Source of the DNA: JAIPEK01 sp041685935
GTDB taxonomy: Bacteria; Desulfobacterota; Desulfobacteria; Desulfobacterales; Desulfobacteraceae
Assembly: GCA_041685935.1 (NCBI GenBank)
Contig: JAWLES010000045.1
Coordinates: forward strand, 1-14,789
Length of the DNA stretch: 14,789 bases
Direction: 5' to 3'
Of the stretch, positions 7,419 through 14,726 are shown one piece after another (position 1 is the first letter of the stretch; every line of letters begins with the position of its first letter). Under the pieces are notes generated by a model. That model was not told the origin of the DNA, made no database searches, and was given only the letters and a program-made list of their open reading frames with translations. The position numbers and the translations under genes were made by a program.

Positions 7419-7446
7419 GGTACAGGGAAAGACCTTGTTTTGTCAA
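7417..7446 (-). promoter_or_regulatory. possible katA promoter
   Basis: A perfect -35 TTGACA (7446-7441) is followed after 18 nt by TACCTT (7422-7417), a weak -10. Transcription from here would start near 7410 and give a leader of about 110 nt holding both stem-loops. The -10 abuts the Fur/PerR-like box. Confidence 0.4.
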
Positions 7447-7557
7447 CAGGGTGGTTTGAAAATTCATCCGTTATTTGAAGACAGGAATATGCCGGCCTCG
7501 AAGCAGCCCGGCGCGGACCGAAGAGCCGAGGCACGGCACAAGATCCTTGATATTTTT

Positions 7558-7633
7558 TGGTAGGCGCGAGCAGACTTGAACTGCTGACATCTACCGTGTC
7601 GGGGTAGCGCTCTACCAGCTGAGCTACGCGCCT
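7558..7633 (-). tRNA. tRNA-Val (anticodon GAC), CCA encoded, C at position 33
   Basis: A complete 76-nt cloverleaf. The acceptor stem AGGCGCG/CGCGCCT has 7 bp, with discriminator A73 and an encoded CCA (7560-7558). The D stem is GCTC/GAGC with G18 G19. The anticodon stem is CTACC/GGTAG, and the T arm is AGCAG/CTGCT with loop TTCAAGT. Canonical numbering fits without insertions. The anticodon loop is CCGACAC, so positions 34-36 read GAC, decoding GUC and GUU valine codons. A35, C36 and A73 agree with valine identity. The oddity is C33 (and C32) where nearly all tRNAs have U33; the stem and all other conserved positions are intact. It may be transcribed from its own promoter just upstream. No clear terminator follows beyond a short A-rich stretch. 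Confidence 0.93.
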
Positions 7634-7649
7634 GTATAATTTTTTCCAC

Positions 7650-7678
7650 GTATTACCATCAAAACCTTGCCTTGTCAA
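7650..7678 (-). promoter_or_regulatory. possible promoter of tRNA-Val
   Basis: TTGACA (7678-7673) is a perfect -35. A 17-nt spacer leads to TAATAC (7655-7650), a weak -10. Transcription would start about 10 nt before the mature tRNA end, a typical short leader. Read-through from the gene ending at 7703 is also possible, as no terminator is seen between them. Confidence 0.4.
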
Positions 7679-7702
7679 GCCTTTAAAAACGGCATGCGGA
7701 AC

Positions 7703-8959
7703 TTATTCGGTTATGTAGGCCCCTTTTACTTCGTCTTCATCTACTGCGGGCTGATTTTCATCTTTCGGAACAAACCTGATTGTGAGGGATCTGTCCTTGA
7801 CATCGTCAATCTCAATGCCGAAAGAGTCAAAGGTTTTAAGCACAAGCGCATCTGCAAGGCGGGCGGCATTGCCCTCAAACAGGATATCCACAACAGCTTC
7901 CTGTGTACCGAGTTCCCTTGTCTGGATGCCTTTGATCTCGGGCATTTTCTTGAGCACTTTTCTCAGCAGGATAAAGCTTGAAAGATAGTCGTTTCCCTCG
8001 ATCTTCGCCTCAATTGCCTGCTGCTTTTTAAGTACGTTATCGTTCCAGTGGTCTTCAATTTTTCCTGTGATTTTTTGCCCGGTGAGCTCACCTGCCCTTG
8101 ACAGTGCCGCAATTGAGCCTTCAGTGCCTTCTTTGCTTCTTGATGTGGCCTTGACCCTCGTGGAGGCGACCGTTTTGTTTTCTGCCGTGGAAAGCGCTTC
8201 CACATCAACTTTTGCCTCGTAGGTCTGCTCGGCTCCAACCCGGTTGGCGGATGGCTGTGATTCAGCCCTGCCCATGACCACAATATCAGCATCCATTTTC
8301 CTGCCCAGCTTAATGGCTGCGTCCGTATCATGTATGGAGCTGAACTCGATGTCGTGATCTTTGGTATCCGGGGAGGAAAAGGAAGCTGGAAGAACAATGA
8401 AGCCTTTCTCTTTCATAGCCTCCGAGACCGCCTCAGACACTTTTGAATTGTACGGCATGGGATTTTTACCCCACCAGTACCTCGGCAGCAGGTCCTCTTT
8501 TGTTTTTTCGCTGATGAGAAGGAGCACCGAAGGTTTGTTTTTTTGACTGCCGATTATTTCATAACGGTTGAGAAAAGAACGCAAAGCCGCCAGATCAATG
8601 CCGGTATCAACCGCAACGATGCACCTGTCCCTCTTTTCAACTTCGGCGAGCACCTTGTAGGAAGCAACATAGTCGGATACATCTGTAAGGACCTTGCTGT
8701 AGATAAATTCAAGGTTTGAGGCAAAGATCTTGCCGGAAAACAGGTTGAGAAGAGCTTTTTCCACGGACGCACTCAGCGCCTTTTCCACAGCCGCTTTTTT
8801 GGCGGCCGGGACACCGCCCTGATCCTTATCAATCATATGTTTTCCAGTGGCAACCGTTTCAAATATATTTCCGTTCTCCCCGCCCTGTACCGCAGGAGGC
8901 GCAAGAAACAGAAAAACCGTGGTTACAAGGACAAGAACTGCTTTGTAATCTTGAATCAT
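7703..8959 (-). CDS. exported protein of unknown function, FlgT/CsgG-like layout
   Basis: A 418-residue protein with an N-terminal signal peptide: a hydrophobic run AVLVLVTTVFLFLAPPA and a likely cleavage near VQG. There is no lipobox cysteine, so it should be a soluble periplasmic or secreted protein. Residues about 20-120 (ATGKHMI..., AAKKAAVEKAL..., VASYKVLAEVE) resemble FlgT N-terminal or LPP20-like domains. A central alpha/beta part (PSVLLLISEKT, DADIVVMGRAES) resembles the CsgG/TolB-N/FlgT-middle fold. The C-terminal part is a short alpha/beta repeat of unknown type. These likenesses come from pattern only and are not proof. ATG 8959 puts the signal peptide at the N-terminus and starts 7 nt after the previous stop; an in-frame ATG at 8989 would overlap that gene by 23 nt and is possible. 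It is last in the htpG operon, with no flagellar genes nearby. Confidence 0.8.
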   Translation of the reverse strand: MIQDYKAVLVLVTTVFLFLAPPAVQGGENGNIFETVATGKHMIDKDQGGVPAAKKAAVEKALSASVEKALLNLFSGKIFASNLEFIYSKVLTDVSDYVASYKVLAEVEKRDRCIVAVDTGIDLAALRSFLNRYEIIGSQKNKPSVLLLISEKTKEDLLPRYWWGKNPMPYNSKVSEAVSEAMKEKGFIVLPASFSSPDTKDHDIEFSSIHDTDAAIKLGRKMDADIVVMGRAESQPSANRVGAEQTYEAKVDVEALSTAENKTVASTRVKATSRSKEGTEGSIAALSRAGELTGQKITGKIEDHWNDNVLKKQQAIEAKIEGNDYLSSFILLRKVLKKMPEIKGIQTRELGTQEAVVDILFEGNAARLADALVLKTFDSFGIEIDDVKDRSLTIRFVPKDENQPAVDEDEVKGAYITE

Positions 8960-8966
8960 TTTTTTC

Positions 8967-9950
8967 TCAAACCTTTCTTTCAACGGCATAATCCGCCAGC
9001 ATGGTTAAAAGTTGTTTCGGCCCGGAATCTTCAAATATTTCAATCGCTTCTTTTGCGGAATTCACATGCGCCGCAGCTTTTTTCCCGGTATATTCAATTC
9101 CCCCGTACCTGTCAAGCATTGAAACCAGATTTGTGAAAAGATCCACAGTAAGCTTTTCGGCTCGGATCATTCGCTCCATGGCCTCTTTATCATCGGCATT
9201 TGCGGTTTCAAGGGCCTTGATCAGCGGCAGGGTGAGCTTGCCTTCCCGAAGGTCTGCACCGGGGTTCTTTCCCAGGGTTTCGGCATCCGCGGTATAATCA
9301 AGAAGGTCGTCAGCCATCTGGAACGCAATTCCCAGGTGATACCCGTAGTTGCTGAGCGCGGTTTTTTCCGCTTCAGGCGCACCAGCAAGGATGGCTCCGC
9401 TCCGGCAGGCGCCCCGGATAAGCACAGCGGTCTTCCGGTTGATAATGTCCATGTATTCTTTTTCCGACAGGTCGAGTCTGCCCTTTTTGTCGAGCTGGTC
9501 GATTTCGCCCTGGGCCATCTCTTCGGTTATTCGGGAAATGACGTTGATGATTTCGGGCAGCCCTGTTTTAGAGGCAATGTTCAGGGATCGGGCCAGCAGG
9601 AAATCTCCTGTCAGAATCACCTTTGGAGTCTGCCATCTGTAATGGGCGGCCTGTTTGCCCCTCCGCATCTCAGCTCCGTCAACAACGTCGTCATGGAGCA
9701 GGGTGGCTGCATGGAGGTATTCAAAAACGGTTGAGAAGTCAATGGAAAAGGCATTATCATAACCGCACATACGGGCGCCGGTAATAGTTAAAAGGGGCCT
9801 TAGCCGCTTGCCTTTTCCGAACAGAAGGTGGCCTGCAATGTCGCTTACAAGGTCCAGCCTGGAATTCAGGTTCCGTTTCAGCGCCTCTTCGATCAGGGCA
9901 AGATCCTCCCGGACGATTTCGATAATCCGGTTTTTCAGGTTATCCGTCAT
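8967..9950 (-). CDS. long-chain polyprenyl diphosphate synthase
   Basis: A 327-residue trans-prenyltransferase that extends farnesyl or geranylgeranyl diphosphate with isopentenyl diphosphate, using magnesium bound by two aspartate-rich motifs. The first is DDVVD at 87-91 and the second DDLLD at 214-218. GKGKRLRPLL near 45-54 is the conserved substrate-binding block. The residues 4 and 5 before the first motif are small (Ala82, Thr83), which in this family leaves room for a long product, so octaprenyl or a similar chain for menaquinone is likelier than farnesyl diphosphate. The exact chain length cannot be read. ATG 9950 overlaps the rimO stop as ATGA, with AGGGA about 8 nt before. An IspB-like name would fit, but I leave the symbol open. 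Confidence 0.92.
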   Translation of the reverse strand: MTDNLKNRIIEIVREDLALIEEALKRNLNSRLDLVSDIAGHLLFGKGKRLRPLLTITGARMCGYDNAFSIDFSTVFEYLHAATLLHDDVVDGAEMRRGKQAAHYRWQTPKVILTGDFLLARSLNIASKTGLPEIINVISRITEEMAQGEIDQLDKKGRLDLSEKEYMDIINRKTAVLIRGACRSGAILAGAPEAEKTALSNYGYHLGIAFQMADDLLDYTADAETLGKNPGADLREGKLTLPLIKALETANADDKEAMERMIRAEKLTVDLFTNLVSMLDRYGGIEYTGKKAAAHVNSAKEAIEIFEDSGPKQLLTMLADYAVERKV

Positions 9951-11272
9951 GCAACGATCCCTGCAATATCATATTCAAAAGCCTCTGTTATCTTTACATC
10001 AACAAAGGTACCGATTTCAAGTGCCGAGTGATAAATAAACGTAAGTCCGTCAACCTCGGGCGCCTGAAATTCGGTCCTGCCCAGATAAATCCCGTCGTCC
10101 GGGTTTTCTTCCACCAGCACTTTGAATGTTTTTCCCACACGGCCTTTGTTGATATCGAGTGATATGGCTGCCTGCTCCGCCATCAGGGCATCATGGCGTT
10201 CGGCTGCTTTCCGCCCGGGGACATGTCCATTAATTCGGTGCGATGCAAGGTCTTGAGAATCAGAGTAGGTAAACACGCCCAGATGGTCAAACCTGATGTT
10301 CTTGACAAACTCCATAAGCGTATGAAAGTCATCATCTGTTTCTCCGGGAAATCCGGTAATAAGGGTTGTTCTCAGGGCGGCTTCCGGGCATTTCTTCCGG
10401 ATCAGGGAGAAAAGATGGTATAAATCCCCGGTTGTGTACGGCCTGCCCATGCGTTTCAGGAGACCGGATGCGGCATGCTGGACAGGAACGTCGAAATAGT
10501 TGCAGATGCCTGGAGATTCGATAATCGAGTCGATGATGGATTCGGTCAGGGAGGCCGGGTGAGTGTAAAGGAGCCGAACTCTGCAGCCGGGTGTTTTTCC
10601 CGAAAGCTGTGTGAGCACCCCTGCAAGGTCGGTACGGTGGTTCGGTTCCAGGTCCCGCCCGTAGTCGGTTGTGTTTTCAGCCGCCAGAATAATTTCCTTT
10701 GCACCGAGTCCGGCCGCTTTTTCAGCCTCGCAGACTATGTCGGCGGCAGGGCGGCTTCTCTGGGGGCCCCTGAGTTTTGGTATGATGCAGTAGGTGCACT
10801 TCCTGCTGCATCCCTCGGAAACCTTTATATATACCGGTGTTTCCGGTGAAAATTTCCTGTGGAGGGGAAAACCCTGGAAATCTCTCCGGCAGGGGTCCGG
10901 GAAGACGAGCCGGTTCTGAAAGCTCTTTTTTTCCACGGCATCCACGATTTGATCGCACGCCCCTGTCCCCAGGAATACGTCCACTTCAGGCAGACTGGAA
11001 ACAAGATCGTCATCCTTGTAACGCTGTGCAAGGCATCCTGTTACTATGAGGCGGCCTGCGTTTCCGCCGGTTTTGTGCCCGGCAAGGTCTATAATGGTGT
11101 CCACCGCCTCCTCAAGGGCGTCTGATATGAATCCGCATGTGTTAACGATGATGGTTTCAGCTTCACAAGGGTCATCCGTAAGCAGATGGCCGGCCGCCTC
11201 AAGGCGGCCGGCCATTACCTCGCTGTCTATCCTGTTCCTTGCGCAGCCGAGGGTTTCCAGAAAGACGATCAT
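9947..11272 (-). CDS. rimO: ribosomal protein S12 methylthiotransferase
   Basis: A radical-SAM enzyme that adds a methylthio group to an aspartate of ribosomal protein S12. The 441-residue protein has the three-part layout of methylthiotransferases. The N-terminal domain has Cys10 (TLGCARN), Cys46 (NTCGF) and Cys80 (VTGC) for the auxiliary cluster. The radical-SAM domain has Cys155, Cys159 and Cys162 (GCSRKCTYCIIPKLRG), and a TRAM-like domain starts about residue 375. ETLGCARNRIDSE and the CSRKCTYCIIPKLRG context favour RimO over MiaB. It starts inside the htpG stop (ATGA overlap) and ends in an ATGA overlap with the polyprenyl synthase gene, so it is translationally coupled on both sides. 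Codons 20-29 form a perfect inverted repeat in DNA. Confidence 0.94.
   Translation of the reverse strand: MIVFLETLGCARNRIDSEVMAGRLEAAGHLLTDDPCEAETIIVNTCGFISDALEEAVDTIIDLAGHKTGGNAGRLIVTGCLAQRYKDDDLVSSLPEVDVFLGTGACDQIVDAVEKKSFQNRLVFPDPCRRDFQGFPLHRKFSPETPVYIKVSEGCSRKCTYCIIPKLRGPQRSRPAADIVCEAEKAAGLGAKEIILAAENTTDYGRDLEPNHRTDLAGVLTQLSGKTPGCRVRLLYTHPASLTESIIDSIIESPGICNYFDVPVQHAASGLLKRMGRPYTTGDLYHLFSLIRKKCPEAALRTTLITGFPGETDDDFHTLMEFVKNIRFDHLGVFTYSDSQDLASHRINGHVPGRKAAERHDALMAEQAAISLDINKGRVGKTFKVLVEENPDDGIYLGRTEFQAPEVDGLTFIYHSALEIGTFVDVKITEAFEYDIAGIVA
11186..11215. repeat. perfect 14-bp inverted repeat inside rimO
   Basis: ATGGCCGGCCGCCT (11186-11199) and AGGCGGCCGGCCAT (11202-11215) are exact reverse complements separated by 2 nt. 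On the rimO mRNA this is codons 20-29 (MAGRLEAAGH), about 57 nt after the start codon. The predicted RNA hairpin is very GC-rich and stable. Coding constraint explains the residues but not the perfect symmetry. Function is unknown. Confidence 0.85.
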
Positions 11273-13194
11273 ATTGCATCCGCCATCAGGTCTCCCACAA
11301 GCTTGCTGAACCGGGACGGATTTTCGACCTTTCCGCCCTCGCTTACCACTGCAAGGTCAAACAGAAGATCACTGTAGTCCTGGAGCACGGGGTTGTTTGT
11401 GTCGCTTTCGTAAATCTCCTTGATTTTTTCCATTACAGGGTGGTTGATGTTTACTTCCATGGTCCGCTTCTGGTCAGGCGCCTCCTGTCCTGAAGCCTTC
11501 AGGATCTTCTGCATGTACGCGCTCATGGCGAAATCATCCGCAGACAGGCAGGATACCGAATTTTTCAATCGGTTCGACACCTGAACATCCTTGACTTTTC
11601 CTTCCAGCTTGCCCTTGATGAAGCTGAGAAGGGAAGAATACTCGTTCTTTTTGTCATCATCAACTTTGCTGACGTCAAGGTCTCCCTTTTCAGCACTTTT
11701 CAGTTTTTTCCCCTTGTACTCGGTAAGGGACTGGACAACCCATTCATCCACCGGGTCCACCATGAGAAGAACTTCGTAGTCCTTTTCTTTTAACGTTTCC
11801 AGGAGCGGGCTGTTCATCAGGGAATTGATGTTTTCTCCGGTGATGTAGTAAATTTCGTTCTGATCTTCCTTCATGTTTTCGATATAAGTATCAAGGGAGA
11901 TATATTCGCCTTCGGATTTGGTGGTCTTGTACTTCAGAAGGGATGCAATCTTGTCCTTGTTTTCGAAATCCGTGGGGATCCCGGCTTTCAGAGCCTGGCC
12001 GAACTCCCTGTAAAACTCGTCGTACTGCTCTTTGTCAAGTTCTTCAAGGGTGCTGAACGCCTGCTTGACAAGGTTTTTCCTGATTTTTCTGACGATCCTG
12101 TCTTCCTGGAGGATTTCACGGCTGATGTTGAGGTTCAGATCGGGTGCATCCACAACACCCTGGATAAAACCGAGGTACTCCGGCAGGAGCTCCTTGCAGT
12201 CATCCGTTATGAATACCCGCTTGCAGTAAAGCTGCATTCCGTGTTTTTTGCCGGGCTGGAAAAGATCGAACGGGGCCTTTGATGGGATGAACATCAAAAC
12301 GTCGTATTCAAGAACCCCTTCGAACTTTTTATGGATGACCTTAAGAGGTTCGTCCCAGTTATGGCTGATATGCTTGTAAAACTCGCTATATTCCTCCTGG
12401 GTAACATCCTCTTTGTTTTTGGCCCATATGGCCTTCATGGAGTTGAGGGTTTCATCCTTTCGAACCTTTCTGGTTGTTTCTCCAACTGGATTGCCCTCTT
12501 TGTCCTTGATCTGCTCGTTTTCCGGGATGGGCTCCACCTTTTCCACGTTCATGATAATCGGATACTGAACGAAATCGGAATGCTTTTTCACCACATGCCG
12601 GATGGTATACTCGTCGGTAAAGTCCTGATCCCCCTCTTCGGGTTCCTTGAGTTCCAGCGTGATGGTGGTTCCCCTGGATTCTTTTTCCGCCTCTTCAATT
12701 GTATAGGACCCTTTTCCGTCGGATACCCATTTGACAGCAGTCTCTGATCCAGCCGCCTTTGACAGAAGGGTGACCTTGTCAGCCACGATGAATACGCTGT
12801 AAAACCCGACCCCGAACTGGCCGATAAATTCGGGAGACAGGGTGTTTTCCTGTTTGGATTTTTCAAGGGCCTCAAGGAAAGCTGATGTTCCGCTCTGGGC
12901 AATGGTTCCGATATTCTCGTTCACCTCGTCATATGTCATTCCGATGCCGTTGTCGGAAACCGTAAAAGTTCTTTTTTCCGGATCCTCAGAAAGCCTGATA
13001 TGGTAGTCGTTGTCATCGGAAAACAGCCCCGGTTCGGTCTGCTCTTTGAATCTTGCCTTGTCAATGGCGTCTGAAGCATTTGAGATCAGCTCTCTTATGA
13101 ATATTTCCTGGTTCGAGTAAAGGGAATTGATGATCAGATGCAAAAGCTGCTGAACTTCGGTTTTGAATTCACACGTTTCCTGTTTCTTTGCCAT
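11269..13194 (-). CDS. htpG: Hsp90-family molecular chaperone HtpG
   Basis: A cytoplasmic ATP-dependent chaperone dimer. The 641-residue protein is close to the 624 of E. coli. The N-terminal GHKL ATPase domain shows INSLYSNQEIFIRELISNASDA with the catalytic glutamate in FIRELISNASD, then DNGIGMT, GQFGVGFYSVFIVAD and GTTITLEL. The middle domain carries the ISREIL segment (LNLNISREILQEDR), and the C-terminal dimerisation domain ends in DLMADAI. ATG 13194 has AGAGAGG upstream with a 6-nt gap (TAAAAC). It is first in an operon with rimO, whose start codon overlaps its stop. A possible heat-shock-like promoter lies about 60-80 nt upstream. Confidence 0.98.
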   Translation of the reverse strand: MAKKQETCEFKTEVQQLLHLIINSLYSNQEIFIRELISNASDAIDKARFKEQTEPGLFSDDNDYHIRLSEDPEKRTFTVSDNGIGMTYDEVNENIGTIAQSGTSAFLEALEKSKQENTLSPEFIGQFGVGFYSVFIVADKVTLLSKAAGSETAVKWVSDGKGSYTIEEAEKESRGTTITLELKEPEEGDQDFTDEYTIRHVVKKHSDFVQYPIIMNVEKVEPIPENEQIKDKEGNPVGETTRKVRKDETLNSMKAIWAKNKEDVTQEEYSEFYKHISHNWDEPLKVIHKKFEGVLEYDVLMFIPSKAPFDLFQPGKKHGMQLYCKRVFITDDCKELLPEYLGFIQGVVDAPDLNLNISREILQEDRIVRKIRKNLVKQAFSTLEELDKEQYDEFYREFGQALKAGIPTDFENKDKIASLLKYKTTKSEGEYISLDTYIENMKEDQNEIYYITGENINSLMNSPLLETLKEKDYEVLLMVDPVDEWVVQSLTEYKGKKLKSAEKGDLDVSKVDDDKKNEYSSLLSFIKGKLEGKVKDVQVSNRLKNSVSCLSADDFAMSAYMQKILKASGQEAPDQKRTMEVNINHPVMEKIKEIYESDTNNPVLQDYSDLLFDLAVVSEGGKVENPSRFSKLVGDLMADAI

Positions 13195-13251
13195 GTTTTA
13201 CCTCTCTTAAGTTGATTAGTCCTTTATCAGATTACCGTTTTTTATTAATAA

Positions 13252-13276
13252 TTGGTGCGAATTCACAAATGTCAAG
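13252..13276 (-). promoter_or_regulatory. possible htpG promoter, sigma70 or sigma32-like
   Basis: On the - strand CTTGACA (13276-13270) could serve as a sigma70 -35 or, as CTTGA, a sigma32 -35. About 13 nt on, CACCAATT (near 13256) matches 6 of 8 positions of the sigma32 -10 CCCCATTT. A sigma70 -10 (TATTAA) would need a 19-nt spacer. Heat-shock control of htpG is expected from E. coli, but neither reading is strong. A perfect 10-bp palindrome TTATTAATAA follows at 13251-13242. Confidence 0.35.
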
Positions 13277-13336
13277 TGGTTGAGTGCCGTCATGGGAAAT
13301 TGGCGGGCAGGGAGGAGTCCGAATCGGGGTAAATAG

Positions 13337-13359
13337 CCGGGGTCTGTCTGAAAACCCGG
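13337..13359 (-). terminator. weak hairpin after the diguanylate cyclase gene
   Basis: CCGGG (13337-13341) and CCCGG (13355-13359) can pair around a 13-nt loop, beginning 7 nt after the stop codon. On the - strand it is followed by CTATTT rather than a clean T-run. It is a plausible but weak terminator between this gene and htpG. Confidence 0.3.
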
Positions 13360-13366
13360 TGATGTT

Positions 13367-14632
13367 TTACTTTGTGTCTCCGGAGATGCTTACCCGGTCT
13401 CTCCCGCTTTCCTTGGAGATATAGAGCTGGCGGTCCGCAGATGCAACCGACTTTTCAAGATCCTGAAACCGGCCCTTGCAGATTCCTATACTCACGGTGA
13501 TGGTAATATCCCCTGTCTTTGTTCTGACAGGGAGGTTTTTGATCTCCTGCCGCAGGTTGTCAAACAGTTGGAAGAAATCGTCTTTTTCACTGCCGGGAAT
13601 TAAAATGCAGAATTCCTCTCCCCCGATCCGGGCCGGGATTCCGGTTTCAGAAAATTTTTCAGCCAGGACGGCCCCGATCTGTTTCAGGCAAAGATCCCCG
13701 GATTTGTGCCCATGTGTGTCATTGACCTTTTTGAAATAATCAATGTCGAGCATTGCAACGCAAGGGCATGGCCCGGATTTTTCCGCATCCGCGTAAAGCT
13801 GCTCCCCTTTGTCGAAAAAGTAGCGCCTGTTGAAAAGATCCGTGAGATAGTCCTTGTTGGACAACTCCTCGATCTTCTGGATAAACTCGATGGTTTCAAT
13901 GGTGTTGTTCAGCCGGCAGTAAAATTCCTCGGCAAAAAAGGGCTTGCTGAGAAAGTCCGTGGCACCGCTTTTAATAAAGTTCACAGAAATGAAGTTGTCG
14001 CTCTTGGAAGACATGCCGATGATTCCCAGCCTGGAACGGCTGTGGGTCTTCCTCATGGCGGAGCAAAGCTGATCGCCGGTCATGCCGGGCATGAAATAGT
14101 CCACGAGAGCGAGTTTCATCCCGGGGTTCCGCTCAAGTATTTCAAGGGCCCGTTCCCCGTTTTCCGCCTTGAATGTCCTGTACATGTGAACCTGGACAAG
14201 TTTTTCAAGTTCGTTTCTGAAGGCTTTCGAATCATCCACGATCAGAATGTCCGTTTCCCGGTTTTTGCCCAGGCGGTTGATAAGGTTGACGATGTAATCG
14301 ATGCTGAAGATTTCGTTTTTCATCACATAATCGATCACCCTTTTTTCCCACACCTTGTCCCGGAATTCTTTTCCGTGTTTTTCAGTGAAAATGATTGCAG
14401 GTACCTTGTGCCGGGTGAAAAGGTCCACGATTTCATCTTCGGAGGAATCAGGGAGCTGGATATCCAGAAGGCCGGCAAAAATCCGGTCCTTGTTCTCTTC
14501 AAGCACTTTTTCCGCTTCACGGTAGGTGTTCACCCATAAAGGGGTGAATTCAGTGTCGGTTTCAATGCGTTTTTTCAGTATGGATCCGAAAAATCGTCTG
14601 TATTCCACTATGAGGATTGTATTCGAGGTCAT
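13367..14632 (-). CDS. two-receiver (REC-REC-GGDEF) response regulator diguanylate cyclase
   Basis: A cytoplasmic regulator that should make cyclic di-GMP in response to phosphorylation. In the 421-residue form, REC1 is about residues 5-115, REC2 about 127-245 and GGDEF about 260-415. REC2 is complete: Asp133-Asp134, acceptor Asp178, Ser208 and Lys230. REC1 has a possible acceptor Asp57, but Glu10-Tyr11 replaces the metal-binding acidic pair. The catalytic loop is GGEEF at 337-341, so activity is expected. The RxxD inhibitory site is missing, with Ser328 and Gly331 at its positions. The start is uncertain: ATG 14632 directly precedes the REC1 fold, while 14653 and 14740 are in frame and would add a basic, unstructured-looking tail. 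No start has a good ribosome-binding site. No histidine kinase is adjacent, so the input is unknown. Confidence 0.92.
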   Translation of the reverse strand: MTSNTILIVEYRRFFGSILKKRIETDTEFTPLWVNTYREAEKVLEENKDRIFAGLLDIQLPDSSEDEIVDLFTRHKVPAIIFTEKHGKEFRDKVWEKRVIDYVMKNEIFSIDYIVNLINRLGKNRETDILIVDDSKAFRNELEKLVQVHMYRTFKAENGERALEILERNPGMKLALVDYFMPGMTGDQLCSAMRKTHSRSRLGIIGMSSKSDNFISVNFIKSGATDFLSKPFFAEEFYCRLNNTIETIEFIQKIEELSNKDYLTDLFNRRYFFDKGEQLYADAEKSGPCPCVAMLDIDYFKKVNDTHGHKSGDLCLKQIGAVLAEKFSETGIPARIGGEEFCILIPGSEKDDFFQLFDNLRQEIKNLPVRTKTGDITITVSIGICKGRFQDLEKSVASADRQLYISKESGRDRVSISGDTK

Positions 14633-14726
14633 CGGTCTGTTATCCGCCCGCATCCTGTTTGATCCCGGTTTATAGGTTTTATGCCGGTCTTTTTTCCGCT
14701 GCCGGCCCGACCTGTTCAGCCTCCAT

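Larger units (their letters stand above)
7298..7702. other. 405-nt intergenic region holding tRNA-Val and the katA control region
   Basis: No protein gene is supported here. From the right it holds the tRNA promoter and tRNA-Val (7678-7558), then about 110 nt without a recognisable feature (7557-7447) apart from short GC-rich inverted repeats near 7491-7512. The katA promoter, Fur/PerR-like box and leader stem-loops (7446-7330) follow, and then the katA ribosome-binding site. A long open frame crosses it by chance. Confidence 0.75.

Noticed and set aside
7447..7557. Intrinsic terminator after tRNA-Val.
   Set aside because: Only short GC inverted repeats (near 7491-7512) with a 12-nt loop and no T-run were found, so it was not listed as a terminator.
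5843..7678. A 611-codon open frame extending catalase to 7678.
   Set aside because: The extra 127 codons translate the tRNA gene, promoter region and leader hairpins. An ideal AAGGAGG precedes ATG 7297, and family homology begins there.
13270..13300. CIRCE heat-shock operator upstream of htpG.
   Set aside because: A GAGTGC-like string is present, but the partner TTAGCACTC half at 9-nt spacing is absent.
13706..14539. A 277-codon + strand open frame opposite the diguanylate cyclase gene.
   Set aside because: It is antisense to a well-supported REC-REC-GGDEF protein, has no recognisable motif or ribosome-binding site, and reflects codon bias of the real gene.
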